Shown here piece by piece: positions 15,753 to 24,796 of a DNA stretch of 59,980 bases. The notes below the pieces were generated by a model, which was not told the DNA's origin, did not search any database, and saw only the letters and a list, made by a program, of their open reading frames with translations. The number at the start of each line of letters is the position of its first letter. Position 1 is the stretch's first letter. The position numbers and the translations under genes are program-made. Source of the stretch: Pygmaiobacter massiliensis (GTDB taxonomy: Bacteria > Bacillota > Clostridia > Oscillospirales > Ruminococcaceae); NCBI GenBank assembly GCA_022778585.1, contig JALFTI010000014.1, forward strand, positions 1 to 59,980. Reading direction: 5' to 3'.

Positions 15753-16892
15753 TCAGCAGCGTCCATCAAATCGGTTATAGTTCAGCGAAGAAACATCCAC
15801 GCAGGTTTCTTCTCCCAGCGCCAGCTGGCTGAGGATTTTAGCCGCGCCTGGCGCTAAACCGAACCCATGGCCCGAAAAACCACAGCCCACAATCAAGCCC
15901 GGAAGTTCATCCACCACATCCAACACCGGAAGTTCGTCAGGGGTCATATCCAGCCAGCCAGCCCACACCCGTATTACCTTGGCGTTGGCCAAAACAGGAA
16001 TATACTCCACCACATCCCGGCAGGCCACCCCTGCTAACAGCGAGGTTGCCGCCGGTCTGTCCTGTTTATTTTTATGCTGAATTTCCAATCCGGTATGGTC
16101 ACCAAAGGTAAACGAACCATGCACCGACTGTCTGCCGTGAAAATGGCCTTCCGCAGTGCCCAGCATCTGGCGGAACATGTGCGGCATAGGCTCTGTTACA
16201 ATGCTTTGGTCAATGCGCTTAAACATGGGAATATCAATTCCCACTGTGTTCAAAAGCTGCCTTGTCCAATAACCGGCGGTTACCATAATCTGGTCCGCTT
16301 CATACACATTGCCAGCCGCCGTTACCACCCGGCGCACCCGACCTTTTATCCGCTCCAGCCGCACCGCGCGCTCGCCTGTAATAAAATGCGCCCCCAAACG
16401 GCGGGCCGCCTTATAATATCCCAAAGTAGTCAAAAGCGGGTTGGCATGACCATCGGTCGGGCACAGAGAAGCGGTCACCACATCCGGTGCAAGGCAGGGG
16501 CACAATTGGTGAATTTCATAGGCGTCCACCATCCGCACATCCAGCCCGGCTGCCACACAGCTGTCGGTGCGGGCCTGCAGAATTTTTTGGTGCTCTTCGG
16601 TTTTGCCAAGCCGCAAATTTCCGTCCTGAATGTACTCTACATCCACCCCCAGTTCTTCGGAAAGGGTGGGCCAAAGATGCTGCACACTATAAATGGCAAT
16701 GGGCAGTTCCCGCACATCCCGGGCAGACTGACGCACCCCGCCGCCCGACCGGCTGGAAGCTCCATGACCAATCATCTCTGATTCCAGCACCAACACCTTT
16801 ACCCCGCGCTGTGCCAGATAGTAGGCAGCGCCGCAGCCCATAACGCCAGCGCCCACAATAATAATATCTGCGGTTTCTCTTACCCCGCTCAT
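15753..16892 (-). CDS. FAD-dependent amine/imino-acid dehydrogenase, catalytic subunit copy A
   Basis: A 379-residue protein of the DAO family (glycine oxidase, sarcosine oxidase beta, HcnC type). Residues 8-40 form the FAD fold with GAGVMGCGAAYYLAQRG and the acidic ribose-binding end VLVLES. GGGVRQSARDVRELP follows, and the C-terminus has the second FAD contact CGFSGHGFGLAPG. It would oxidise a secondary amine or imino acid and pass electrons to the iron-sulfur subunits encoded upstream. Its start overlaps the preceding stop by 4 bp. It is the last gene of the operon and a clear paralog of the first (19293-20432). The substrate is not shown by the sequence. Confidence 0.85.
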   Translation of the reverse strand: MSGVRETADIIIVGAGVMGCGAAYYLAQRGVKVLVLESEMIGHGASSRSGGGVRQSARDVRELPIAIYSVQHLWPTLSEELGVDVEYIQDGNLRLGKTEEHQKILQARTDSCVAAGLDVRMVDAYEIHQLCPCLAPDVVTASLCPTDGHANPLLTTLGYYKAARRLGAHFITGERAVRLERIKGRVRRVVTAAGNVYEADQIMVTAGYWTRQLLNTVGIDIPMFKRIDQSIVTEPMPHMFRQMLGTAEGHFHGRQSVHGSFTFGDHTGLEIQHKNKQDRPAATSLLAGVACRDVVEYIPVLANAKVIRVWAGWLDMTPDELPVLDVVDELPGLIVGCGFSGHGFGLAPGAAKILSQLALGEETCVDVSSLNYNRFDGRC

Positions 16893-17215
16893 ACCTTATC
16901 CACCTCGTTTCCCAACACCCTCATTTCAGCAGGACGGTTCGGTGAACGAGGGGTGCAATCATCAATTTGGGCCGGGCTCATGCCCAGTTCCCGCGCCAAA
17001 ATGCCCTTTACCTGGCGGCCGCAGGTTTTACCCTGGCAAAGGCCCATGCCCGCCCGCAGGTAGCGCTTAATTTCATTCATGGTAAACATGCCATCATGAA
17101 TAGCCTGGCGAATTTCCCCTTTGGTGATCTCTTCACAGCGGCAGATGATCAGATCATCATCCGGCTGGGGCACAAACGGCCCAATATCCATATTCCGATC
17201 CAAAATCTGACTCAT
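16889..17215 (-). CDS. BFD-like [2Fe-2S] protein
   Basis: A 108-residue protein with the bacterioferritin-associated-ferredoxin-like [2Fe-2S] motif. CRC appears near residue 25 (IICRCEEITKGEI) and the second pair in GLCQGKTCGRQV near residue 60. In HcnABC and sarcosine-oxidase type complexes this domain is usually fused to the FAD/NAD subunit; here it is a separate gene directly behind it. The C-terminal 30 residues are polar and look flexible. It starts 1 nt after the upstream stop and overlaps the next gene by 4 bp, so the products are probably made in equal amounts as parts of one complex. Confidence 0.85.
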   Translation of the reverse strand: MSQILDRNMDIGPFVPQPDDDLIICRCEEITKGEIRQAIHDGMFTMNEIKRYLRAGMGLCQGKTCGRQVKGILARELGMSPAQIDDCTPRSPNRPAEMRVLGNEVDKV

Positions 17216-17216
17216 C

Positions 17217-18806
17217 TCACGCTTCCTCCTTTTTGAAAAAACGGGCGGTCATAGCATATTCTTTCGGCACCTTCATGGTAAGCAGCGCAGTGCCATCCAT
17301 CGCCGCAGCCTGCCGAACATTCACAACCTCGGCCTTGCATACAGGTTTGCCGGCCCGGTTAAGCGCTGTACCCTGATCACCCACAGCAGGCAGCGGCCAA
17401 AATTCGTACGGCAGCGTAACCGAAGCGGCTCCATCGCCAATCGACTCATCCACCAGGAAAATGGCCTGACCGGAACAGTTTGCCACACAAACGCCGCAGC
17501 CCACACATTTGGCTGCCTGGTTAACCGAAGGAAGATTGGTAATATGATCTCCCACCTGAATACAGCCAAATCGGCAAGCGTCCTGGCAGGGATTGCAGGG
17601 AATGTTCTGACTGCATTCAATAACAGGGTGAATTCCTACGGTGTGAACTGCACCAGCACCTGGGAACCGCTCAATCTCGCCGTCTTCCATATATCCTTTG
17701 TGCAGAAGGCTTTGGGACAGCATAATCCCCTCATCGGTCACGGTCAGGTCGTTGCGGCCCTTATTGGCGGGGCTGAACATTCCTTCGTGCAGCTGCCCCA
17801 GAGAAGCGCGCAGCTCCTGGGTGCGGGCTGCAAAGGCCTCATCGTCCAGGTATCCCGACCGGTGGGCCGCACTGGCGCCGGTAATACGCCCGGTGATCAT
17901 GGCGCTGCTGGCTTCCTCAATGCCAGCCACATCACCTGCAGCAAAAATACCCGGCACACTGGTCTGGCCGTACTGGTCTACTACCGGCGCCCGGCCGCCT
18001 TTTTCTGCCATTTCACAGCCCGCCATGGCCGCCAGCTGCGACATGGGCGACAGGCCCACCGCCAGGCAGATGGTATCCACTTCGAACCGTTTTTCCGTAC
18101 CGGGGATCGGTTCAAACTTTTCATTCACCTGGGCAATTACCGCCGCAGTTACATGGTCTTCTCCTTCCGCCTTTACCACCGTATGGGAAAGGTAGAACGG
18201 AACGCCGGTGCGGGCCAGTTTTGCCGCGTGCACACCGTATCCGCCCACGCGGGGAGCAGCATCCACAACCGCGGCAACCTGCACGCCTGCCTGCAGCAGC
18301 TGAAAGCTCACCACAAGACCCACATTGCCCGAACCCAGCATAAGTACCCGGCTGCCCGGCTGCACACCATGCAGATTCATCAAGGTCTGCGCTGCGCCGG
18401 CACCAATCACACCGGGCAGGGTCCAGCCATCAAAAGGAATGGCATTTTCCATTGCGCCGGTGGCAATCACAATATTGTCAGCCTTATAATGGTGGGTGGC
18501 ATCATTGTGCATAACGGTCAGTTCATTGCAGTCAAAAATGCCCATCACCACGCTGTCCAGCATAACCTCCACGCCTGCTTCCTTCGCCTGCGCCAAAAGT
18601 TGCTGCCCAATGCGGAAACCGCGAATTTTGGCGCCGTGCTCTTTGGAACCAAAAAATTTATGGATCTGCTTAAAAAGCTGGCCGCCCGGCTTTGCATTCT
18701 CGTCGAACACAACCACCTGCATACCGGCATTTGCCGCTTCAATAGCGGCGCATAAGCCTGCCGGACCGGCCCCGATGACCGCCAGCTCATATCGTTTCAT
18801 CTTCAT
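17217..18806 (-). CDS. FAD/NAD(P)-binding oxidoreductase with two [4Fe-4S] clusters (HcnB/alpha-type subunit)
   Basis: A 529-residue protein. The N-terminal FAD fold is GAGPAGLCAAIEAANAG (residues 11-27), and a second Rossmann loop, MLGSGNVGLVVSFQLLQAG, lies near 155. Then FAAGDVAGIEEA closes the disulfide-reductase-like module. Residues 400-460 hold two ferredoxin-like cysteine clusters, CSQNIPCNPCQDACRFGC and CVGCGVCVANC. This extra module is absent from classical HcnB and suggests electron exchange with ferredoxin, fitting an anaerobe. It lies between the small [2Fe-2S] gene and the BFD-like gene with gaps of only a few nt. Confidence 0.86.
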   Translation of the reverse strand: MKMKRYELAVIGAGPAGLCAAIEAANAGMQVVVFDENAKPGGQLFKQIHKFFGSKEHGAKIRGFRIGQQLLAQAKEAGVEVMLDSVVMGIFDCNELTVMHNDATHHYKADNIVIATGAMENAIPFDGWTLPGVIGAGAAQTLMNLHGVQPGSRVLMLGSGNVGLVVSFQLLQAGVQVAAVVDAAPRVGGYGVHAAKLARTGVPFYLSHTVVKAEGEDHVTAAVIAQVNEKFEPIPGTEKRFEVDTICLAVGLSPMSQLAAMAGCEMAEKGGRAPVVDQYGQTSVPGIFAAGDVAGIEEASSAMITGRITGASAAHRSGYLDDEAFAARTQELRASLGQLHEGMFSPANKGRNDLTVTDEGIMLSQSLLHKGYMEDGEIERFPGAGAVHTVGIHPVIECSQNIPCNPCQDACRFGCIQVGDHITNLPSVNQAAKCVGCGVCVANCSGQAIFLVDESIGDGAASVTLPYEFWPLPAVGDQGTALNRAGKPVCKAEVVNVRQAAAMDGTALLTMKVPKEYAMTARFFKKEEA

Positions 18807-18809
18807 CGG

Positions 18810-19121
18810 TCAGTCCTCCTTTGCTTTCACGCCATACTGGGTCTGTACCCGCATTCCCTCTTCCAGCGGGGTCACGCAGGTGCGCACATTGGGCCTGCCG
18901 TTCACCACCATCACGCAGTCGGTGCAACGGCCAATTGCACAAAAAATGCCGCGGGGTTTGTCCAACCGGCTGGTATGGCGATGGGTCATAACCCCGGCGG
19001 CACGCAGCGCCGCCGCAATCGGTTCGCCCTCATATCCTTCCATCGTTTTTCCGTCCAGCGTGAATTGTACCTTTCTCCCTTTTGGAAACTCGCCCAAAAT
19101 AGGATGATGTTCAATTCTCAT
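18810..19121 (-). CDS. Small [2Fe-2S] protein (HcnA/gamma-type subunit)
   Basis: A 103-residue plant-type [2Fe-2S] domain as found in HcnA and the N-terminus of sarcosine oxidase alpha. The ligand cysteines lie in FCAIGRCTDCVMVV and in VRTCVT about 20 residues later. The N-terminus FTLDGKTMEGYEGEPIAAAL matches the family. The ATG at 19121 has GGGAGG 7 nt upstream; a longer in-frame extension with several Cys residues has no SD sequence. Three nt separate it from the next gene. It would relay electrons between the FAD subunits. Confidence 0.85.
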   Translation of the reverse strand: MRIEHHPILGEFPKGRKVQFTLDGKTMEGYEGEPIAAALRAAGVMTHRHTSRLDKPRGIFCAIGRCTDCVMVVNGRPNVRTCVTPLEEGMRVQTQYGVKAKED

Positions 19122-19164
19122 GCTTTTTCCTCCCTTTCTACTGCCGGTTAAAGCCCAGCATGTT

Positions 19165-19182
19165 TTGCGGCAGCTGCCGCAA
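19165..19182. repeat. 18-bp perfect palindrome inside the dehydrogenase operon
   Basis: TTGCGGCAGCTGCCGCAA is self-complementary. It lies in the 171-nt gap between the first and second operon genes, the only long gap of the operon. It may form an mRNA hairpin that adjusts relative output, or bind a dimeric protein. Confidence 0.5.
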
Positions 19183-19292
19183 TGACAGAACATAAAAACA
19201 GACCCCGCAAAATGTTATGCAAAACAAGCCCCGGCTCCATCCGCCACATTGCTTTACAGCCTGCCGATGGCAGCCAAGGGCCTGCCGCATTT

Positions 19293-20432
19293 TTAGTTTT
19301 GCGCGTCGAACCGATTGTACCGCATGGGCGAAACATCCACACAGGTCTCTTCCCCGGCGGCCAACTCGCTTAACACCTTGCCCACAGCGGGCGAAAAGGC
19401 AAACCCGTGGCCGGAAAAGCCGCAGGCAACCAACAACCCGGGCAACTCTTCTACCCGGTCGATCACCGGAATCAGATCCGGCGTTTTATCGCACCATCCA
19501 CCCCAGGTACGGACAATTTTTGCCTGGCCCAAAATGGGACAATACTTCATAATGGCTCGGCTGGTGGAACCCACCGTAATGGCAGTGGAACGGGTGTTCT
19601 GCGGATCATCGGTCTTGTAAAACCATTCCATACCGGTGTCGCCGCCAAATACAAACGAACCATGAGCAGTCTGGTGGCCGTAAAAATCGCCATCGGCCGT
19701 TCCCAGCATATGCCAGAACAAGTGCTCCATCGGCTCGGTCACCAGGCACTCATCTGCTTTGTTGAAAATAGGAATATCAATCCCTGCCGTATTTAAAATG
19801 CGGCGCGAAACATACCCCGCCGCAACCAAAAGCTGATCGCCCTCGTACCAGTTACCGCTCGAGCACACAGCCTTACACAGCCTTCCGCGCACCCGCTCCA
19901 GTTTTACAACCGTTTCGCCTGTAATAAAACGGACCCCTAAGCGCCGGGCCGCCCGATAATAGCCCAAAGTGGCAGCCAGGGGATTGGCATGGCCATCGGT
20001 CGGGCACCAGGCTGCGCCAATTACCGCATCCGACAGATACGGACAAATCTGCTGAACCTCCTTTTGGTCCAGCATCCACATATCCACCCCTGCTTTTTTG
20101 CAATCTTCGGTTTTCCCTTTTAAAATTTCCAGGTGCTTTTCCGTCCGGGCCATCCGCAGGTTGCCGTCCTGGTGATATTCCACATCCACCCCTAATTCTT
20201 CCGAAAGAAAGGGCCAAATTTTTTGAATGCTATACATGGCAAGGGGCAGTTCCCGCACATCCCGGGCAGACTGGCGCACCCCGCCGCCGTTGCGGCCCGA
20301 TGCACCGTCTGCAATACTGCCGCGTTCCAGCACCAGCACCCGAAACCCCTTTTGTGCCATATAATAGGCCGAAGCGCAGCCCACAATGCCGCCGCCCACA
20401 ATTACAATATCTGCGGTATTTGTTCCGCTCAT
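19293..20432 (-). CDS. FAD-dependent amine/imino-acid dehydrogenase, catalytic subunit copy B
   Basis: A 379-residue paralog of the gene at 15753-16892, equal in length and alike throughout. Shared features are VGGGIVGCASAYYMAQKG at the FAD site, GGGVRQSARDVRELPLAMYS, SEELGVDVEYHQDGNLR and CGFSGHGFAFSP near the end. It is the first gene of the operon, followed by a 171-nt gap, while copy A is the last. One set of electron-transfer subunits could thus serve two catalytic subunits with different substrates. The substrates are unknown; proline, hydroxyproline, sarcosine and opines are all oxidised by relatives. Confidence 0.85.
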   Translation of the reverse strand: MSGTNTADIVIVGGGIVGCASAYYMAQKGFRVLVLERGSIADGASGRNGGGVRQSARDVRELPLAMYSIQKIWPFLSEELGVDVEYHQDGNLRMARTEKHLEILKGKTEDCKKAGVDMWMLDQKEVQQICPYLSDAVIGAAWCPTDGHANPLAATLGYYRAARRLGVRFITGETVVKLERVRGRLCKAVCSSGNWYEGDQLLVAAGYVSRRILNTAGIDIPIFNKADECLVTEPMEHLFWHMLGTADGDFYGHQTAHGSFVFGGDTGMEWFYKTDDPQNTRSTAITVGSTSRAIMKYCPILGQAKIVRTWGGWCDKTPDLIPVIDRVEELPGLLVACGFSGHGFAFSPAVGKVLSELAAGEETCVDVSPMRYNRFDAQN

Positions 20433-20498
20433 GCTCCTGTTCTCCTCTCCTGCCGGCCCCTTGAAGGCCGGCGCGCCGCCAGGCGCTTAATAGTACTT

Positions 20499-20527
20499 AT
20501 TTTAAGGTATGGAAAAAGTCTTGTCAA
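20499..20527 (-). promoter_or_regulatory. Promoter of the dehydrogenase operon
   Basis: Minus strand: TTGACA at 20522-20527, a 17-nt spacer and TAAAAT at 20499-20504, about 65 nt before the first start codon. Confidence 0.7.
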
Positions 20528-20579
20528 CCAAACCGAGCTTGTGTACAACACGCAGCCAGCGGGCCTTTTTCGCAAAAAA

Positions 20580-20615
20580 CAAACCCGAAAAGCACCTTTT
20601 AGCTTTCCGGGTTTG
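20580..20615 (-). terminator. Terminator after the protein phosphatase gene
   Basis: CAAACCCGaAAAGC pairs with GCTTTcCGGGTTTG. On the minus strand a TTTTTTG run follows. It lies 34 nt past the phosphatase stop. Confidence 0.8.
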
Positions 20616-20649
20616 TGCTTAGGGCATTTTGCTTTTATTTGCAAATTGG

Positions 20650-21654
20650 TCAAAGTTTGCGTTTTTGCAGGTAAGTATCTCGAAGCTTTTCCAGCTTTTC
20701 TGGCTTTAGGTCATACTGGTCTTGAAAATATTGCTCGTAGCTTTGGTAGCGCTTTTCTATTTCATCCAATGCGGCAGCCAGATTGTGCAGGCCAACCCCA
20801 GCAATACAGGTGAGGTAATCCTTTACAAAATCCGGCCGGCCGGGCCGGTAATAGGTTTGGATCAATTTTTGAATACCTGCGCTGCAGCAGCGGTTGGTGA
20901 GCATATAGTCCTGTTCCACCACAGCGCGGGGCACCCCAAGCGCCAATAAAATGAGTGCGGCCGCAACGCCGGTACGGTCTTTACCGGCTGTGCAGTGGAA
21001 CAAAATGGGTGTTTTTTCCGAAAGCAGGCGGTCAAACATCCAACGATAAGCCGGGTTTTCAAACGGCATGGTGCGGTAAACCCCTTCAAAATAGGCTTCA
21101 TCCTCCCGCATCTCCTCTTCCGACAAGGTGAACAGCTTAGCCGGGTCAAAATTGGCTTCATTGCCGTCCATCTGATACATCGCCGAAATCCGCATCTGTT
21201 CAGCCCCCGAAAGCACAGGGTTTGGGTAATCCTGCGCTTCCTTTTCCGAGCGAAGGTCCAACACGGTGCGAAGGCGCAGCTGCTTGAGCCAATCCACCTC
21301 TTTGGGGCCAAGCCCTGTAAGCCTTGCCGAACGGTAGAACCGGCCATATTTTACCGCTCGCCCATCCAGCGCAAGGTATCCGCCCAGTTCCCGCAGGTTT
21401 TCCATACCAGAGAGTATGATCTCCCGCGAAGCGGTCACATCATGGTTTTGTTCTTCATCCAAAACATGAAAATAACAGCGGTCGTGCGGTGCCGGGTCTG
21501 CAAAGGTGATGGTCTGTTCAAACTGGCCCACGCGGTAGTCCGGACAAAATTCATCCGGCGACAGGCTCCAATAAAGCGTATAAGCCCCCTGCTTTGCGGC
21601 TGTTACTTGCCAGCCATTTGCAGCAGGTTGCGTTTCAAACCGCTCGCTGTACAT
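20650..21654 (-). CDS. Tyrosine-protein phosphatase (Y_phosphatase3 family)
   Basis: A 334-residue protein. The P-loop FHCTAGKDRTGVAAALIL, near residue 220, is the C-x5-R signature with the catalytic Cys and Arg. ENLRELGGYLALDGRAVKYGRFYRSA in the middle is the family's neel motif. The first 80 residues look like a beta-rich N-terminal domain. Family members act on phosphotyrosine, phosphoserine or phosphoinositides. No signal peptide is seen. The ATG at 21654 is chosen; a TTG one codon earlier is possible, with AAAGGGG 8 nt before it. It lies 33 nt downstream of fbp and may be cotranscribed with it. Confidence 0.85.
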   Translation of the reverse strand: MYSERFETQPAANGWQVTAAKQGAYTLYWSLSPDEFCPDYRVGQFEQTITFADPAPHDRCYFHVLDEEQNHDVTASREIILSGMENLRELGGYLALDGRAVKYGRFYRSARLTGLGPKEVDWLKQLRLRTVLDLRSEKEAQDYPNPVLSGAEQMRISAMYQMDGNEANFDPAKLFTLSEEEMREDEAYFEGVYRTMPFENPAYRWMFDRLLSEKTPILFHCTAGKDRTGVAAALILLALGVPRAVVEQDYMLTNRCCSAGIQKLIQTYYRPGRPDFVKDYLTCIAGVGLHNLAAALDEIEKRYQSYEQYFQDQYDLKPEKLEKLRDTYLQKRKL

Positions 21655-21687
21655 CAATGCGCTGTCCCCTTTCTGTCTAAAACGGGT

Positions 21688-23667
21688 TTAGTCTCCCGCC
21701 CGCTCCTGTATCAGTCCGGCGCGGTAGGCGTCCAAAAGCGCCTCCAAATCCCGAATACGGGCCTGATACCGGGCGCCCTCATCGGTATCTTCAATTAAAA
21801 TGCGCTCGGCGCTGGTTTCAAAAATCGACACGGTGGAAAGAATATCCCGGTTTTCCCGAATCGCCTTTTGGGTCGATTCAAACGGCTCGTGGCTGCGCAG
21901 CGAAAGCCCCCGGGAAGAATATACCAGCGTATAGCCGGCAATGCCGGTTTTTTCGTGGTAGGCCCGGCAGAATCCGCCGTCAATCACAATTAGCCGCCCG
22001 CCTGCCTTTATGGGCTGTTCCCCTTTTTTTGCCAGTACCGGCACATGGCCGTTTATCACATGACTCGACTGCGGGTCCAGACCAAACTGGGTCAAAATTT
22101 GGCCAAAAACCGCGGCAGAATCGGTATGGTCGTAATAGGGGTCCTTTTTTTCAATGCAAACTTCTGGTACCCCCACCAAGAGATGCTCAAAGGTAGCCAT
22201 TTTAGATCGGCCATAGATGGGCGATTTGGGGCCGCACCACAAATACCACAAAAAGTCCTGTCCGCGCAGGCGCTCGGCAGTATAAAGCGGGGCAAAATAC
22301 CCTTCCCGCGCCCGCTGTTCGCAGTAGTCCATCAGCTGGCGGCCCGCATACTGCTCTGCCTCAAAGGTCATGGTGGTAAAGCTGCCGTCCGGTTCCATGG
22401 GAATGGCCCCATGGAACATTAAATTGCCGTTTTCCACCCGGTATACACTGCCTTTGGCATATAAAAAGCGCACCTGACGGGCCAGCTTTTCACTTTGCAT
22501 AAACCCGCGCCGCAGCTGGTTCAAAACCTCCTGCTCCTGTTTTGTCAGCGCCTCCGGACAGTCCGGGTTTAAAGTGGGAAGATGGGTATCCAACAACGGA
22601 TAGGTTTTCCCTTCTATGGTGACCTGGCCGGACAAAAGGTCAATGGCCGGCAAAAGCAGGCGGTCCTGCATGCCAAAGTCCGGATTGCGGCGGATCACCA
22701 CTGCCTCCAGCTTAAAGGTAAGCAGCGCGATGACCTTGTGCATACGGGCAATTTTGCAGGCAGTTTGCCGGTCCATGGTACCGGGCTGGGTAATGGGCCA
22801 AAAGCTTTTGCATTCCTCCTGGCCATACAATTCATCCGCCAGTTCTGCTAGCGGCCGCAGAGAAATCCCGTATCCTTCCTCCAGCAATTCTGTATTTCCA
22901 AACCCCAGGGTAATGTTCACTGCCGCGGCAATACAGGCGTCCGAACCGGCGGCGGCCCCCATCCACAGCACATCATGGTTGCCCCACTGAAAATCCACCG
23001 AATGATGCGCCATCAGCTTATCCAGAATAATATCCGGTCTGGGGCCGCGGTCAAACAGATCCCCCACAATGTGCAGCTTGTAAACAGCCAGCTTTTTAAT
23101 CAGTTCGCACAAGGCGCAGATAAAATCATCCGCCTGCCCGACCCGGATAACCGCCCCCACAATCTGGGCATAGTACCGGTCTTTGGAATGGTCTTCAAAA
23201 TGGGCATGCAATAGCTCGTCTGTAATGGTTTCAAAATTTTTAGGCAGGCTTGCGCGCACAAAGCGCCGGGTATTTTTACTGGCCACCTGGCGGCAAACAT
23301 CGATCAGTCGATAAAGAGTGGTGCGGTACCAGCGTTCATTCAACAGGTCTTCTTCCCGCAGCTCTTCCAGCTTCTGTGCAGGGTAATAGATTAAAGTGGA
23401 AAGGTTTTCACGCTCTTGGGCCGGTACACTGTCGCCCAGTACCAGGTCCACCTTCTCCCGTATTACACCGGAAGCATTGTTTAAAATATGGGTAAAGGCC
23501 TCATGTTCACCGTGCAGGTCGCTCATAAAATGCTCGGTTCCCTTGGGCAGCTTCAGCACGGCTTCCAAGTTAATAATGGAAGCGCTGGCAGCGTCGATGG
23601 TGGGATACTCCCGGGCCAACAGGGTAAGGTAGCGCAGCTGTTCTGCGGTAATGGTTTTACGGTCCAG
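21688..23667 (-). CDS. fbp: Fructose-1,6-bisphosphatase class III
   Basis: A 659-residue gluconeogenic enzyme that hydrolyses fructose 1,6-bisphosphate. Metallophosphatase motifs are in order: FMSDLHGEHEAF, VGDLFDRGPRPD, WGNHDVLWMG and, near the C-terminus, INGHVPV. Length agrees with the roughly 670 residues of Bacillus Fbp. No ATG or GTG occurs near the expected N-terminus. The best start is the CTG at 23667 (L-DRKTITAEQLRYL), 7 nt after AAGGG; the ATT just before it is also conceivable. Longer in-frame extensions run into the promoter region and lack an SD sequence. Confidence 0.9.
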   Translation of the reverse strand: MDRKTITAEQLRYLTLLAREYPTIDAASASIINLEAVLKLPKGTEHFMSDLHGEHEAFTHILNNASGVIREKVDLVLGDSVPAQERENLSTLIYYPAQKLEELREEDLLNERWYRTTLYRLIDVCRQVASKNTRRFVRASLPKNFETITDELLHAHFEDHSKDRYYAQIVGAVIRVGQADDFICALCELIKKLAVYKLHIVGDLFDRGPRPDIILDKLMAHHSVDFQWGNHDVLWMGAAAGSDACIAAAVNITLGFGNTELLEEGYGISLRPLAELADELYGQEECKSFWPITQPGTMDRQTACKIARMHKVIALLTFKLEAVVIRRNPDFGMQDRLLLPAIDLLSGQVTIEGKTYPLLDTHLPTLNPDCPEALTKQEQEVLNQLRRGFMQSEKLARQVRFLYAKGSVYRVENGNLMFHGAIPMEPDGSFTTMTFEAEQYAGRQLMDYCEQRAREGYFAPLYTAERLRGQDFLWYLWCGPKSPIYGRSKMATFEHLLVGVPEVCIEKKDPYYDHTDSAAVFGQILTQFGLDPQSSHVINGHVPVLAKKGEQPIKAGGRLIVIDGGFCRAYHEKTGIAGYTLVYSSRGLSLRSHEPFESTQKAIRENRDILSTVSIFETSAERILIEDTDEGARYQARIRDLEALLDAYRAGLIQERAGD

Positions 23668-23821
23668 AATGGTTCCCTTCTTTCTTAGACAAAATGGTCC
23701 GGCAAAACCGGTAATGAAAATAGTATACCACACCTGTGTTGGCCTGTGGTAAACTGATTGTAAAATGGATGGAGATTTGCAGCAAACTGTGCCATCCTGC
23801 CGAAAGAGGGGCGTACACATT

Positions 23822-24739
23822 TTGATTTTTCCGGATTTTCAAGACTACAAAAACTGCAAACTATGCCCGCGCCACTGCGGTACTGACCGCGAAAGCAAAC
23901 CTGGCCGATGCGGCTGCAAAAGCGAGCTTTTGGTAAGCCGCGCCGCACTGCATTACTGGGAAGAGCCCTGCATCAGCGGGACTGGACCAAAGGCGCCGGG
24001 CAGCGGAACGGTGTTTTTCTCCGGCTGCAGTTTGGGCTGCTGCTTTTGCCAAAACTACCAGATCAGCCGCGGGGCAAACGGCAAGTCCATCACAGCAGAC
24101 CGGCTGGGCGAAATTTTCCTGGAGCTGCAGCAGCAAGGTGCTGCCAATATCAACCTGGTAACCCCTGACCACTACCTGCCCCATATTGAAAGAGCCATAC
24201 AGCAAACAGGCAGCCTGTTGCATGTTCCGGTTGCGGTAAATTGTTCAGGCTACGAAACACTGGAAACGGTGGAGCGCATGGGAAAGTTTGCGCCAATTTT
24301 TATGCCGGACTTTAAATATTTTTCGTCCTCTCTCAGCAACTCGCTGGCCCAGGCACCGGATTATTTTTCGGTTGCAAGCCAGGCAATTCGGCGCATGACA
24401 GAACTTGCCGGGCCGCCTGTTTGGAATGAAGCGGGCATGCTGGTACGGGGAGTCATTGTGCGGCATTTGGTGCTGCCAGGACATCTCCAGGACAGCCTTT
24501 CCCTTTTGCAATGGCTGGCCCGGCAGCTTGGCACCGACGGTTTTATTTTAAGTTTAATGAGCCAGTATACCCCATACCGGCCGCTTAAGCAAAAAGAGCT
24601 GAACCGCAGACTTTCCAGCTATGAATACCGCATTGTTACCCAAGAGGCGGACCGGCTGGGCTTTTCGCTGGTATATACCCAACAGCGAACAGCAGCCAAG
24701 GAAGAATACACGCCCCCCTTTGACGGCGAGGGTGTTTAA
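23822..24739 (+). CDS. Radical SAM protein of the PflX / PflA-like family
   Basis: A 305-residue radical S-adenosylmethionine protein. The [4Fe-4S] motif is in FSGCSLGCCFCQNYQISR (C-x3-C-x2-C) near residue 70. Before it lies a second cysteine group, NCKLCPRHC with GRCGC, typical of the PflX group (COG1313). VTPDHYLPHI and VNCSGYET follow in the barrel. The target of this group is unknown. The TTG at 23822 is preferred because GAGGGG lies 10 nt before it and the product then begins LIFPDFQDY next to the conserved cysteines; an ATG at 23765 has no SD sequence. It is divergent from fbp. Confidence 0.85.
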   Translation: MIFPDFQDYKNCKLCPRHCGTDRESKPGRCGCKSELLVSRAALHYWEEPCISGTGPKAPGSGTVFFSGCSLGCCFCQNYQISRGANGKSITADRLGEIFLELQQQGAANINLVTPDHYLPHIERAIQQTGSLLHVPVAVNCSGYETLETVERMGKFAPIFMPDFKYFSSSLSNSLAQAPDYFSVASQAIRRMTELAGPPVWNEAGMLVRGVIVRHLVLPGHLQDSLSLLQWLARQLGTDGFILSLMSQYTPYRPLKQKELNRRLSSYEYRIVTQEADRLGFSLVYTQQRTAAKEEYTPPFDGEGV

Positions 24740-24796
24740 ACGGTTTTAAAGGAGTATTTTTTTAGTACCCAAACAGCTGATCCAAACGAATAAAAC

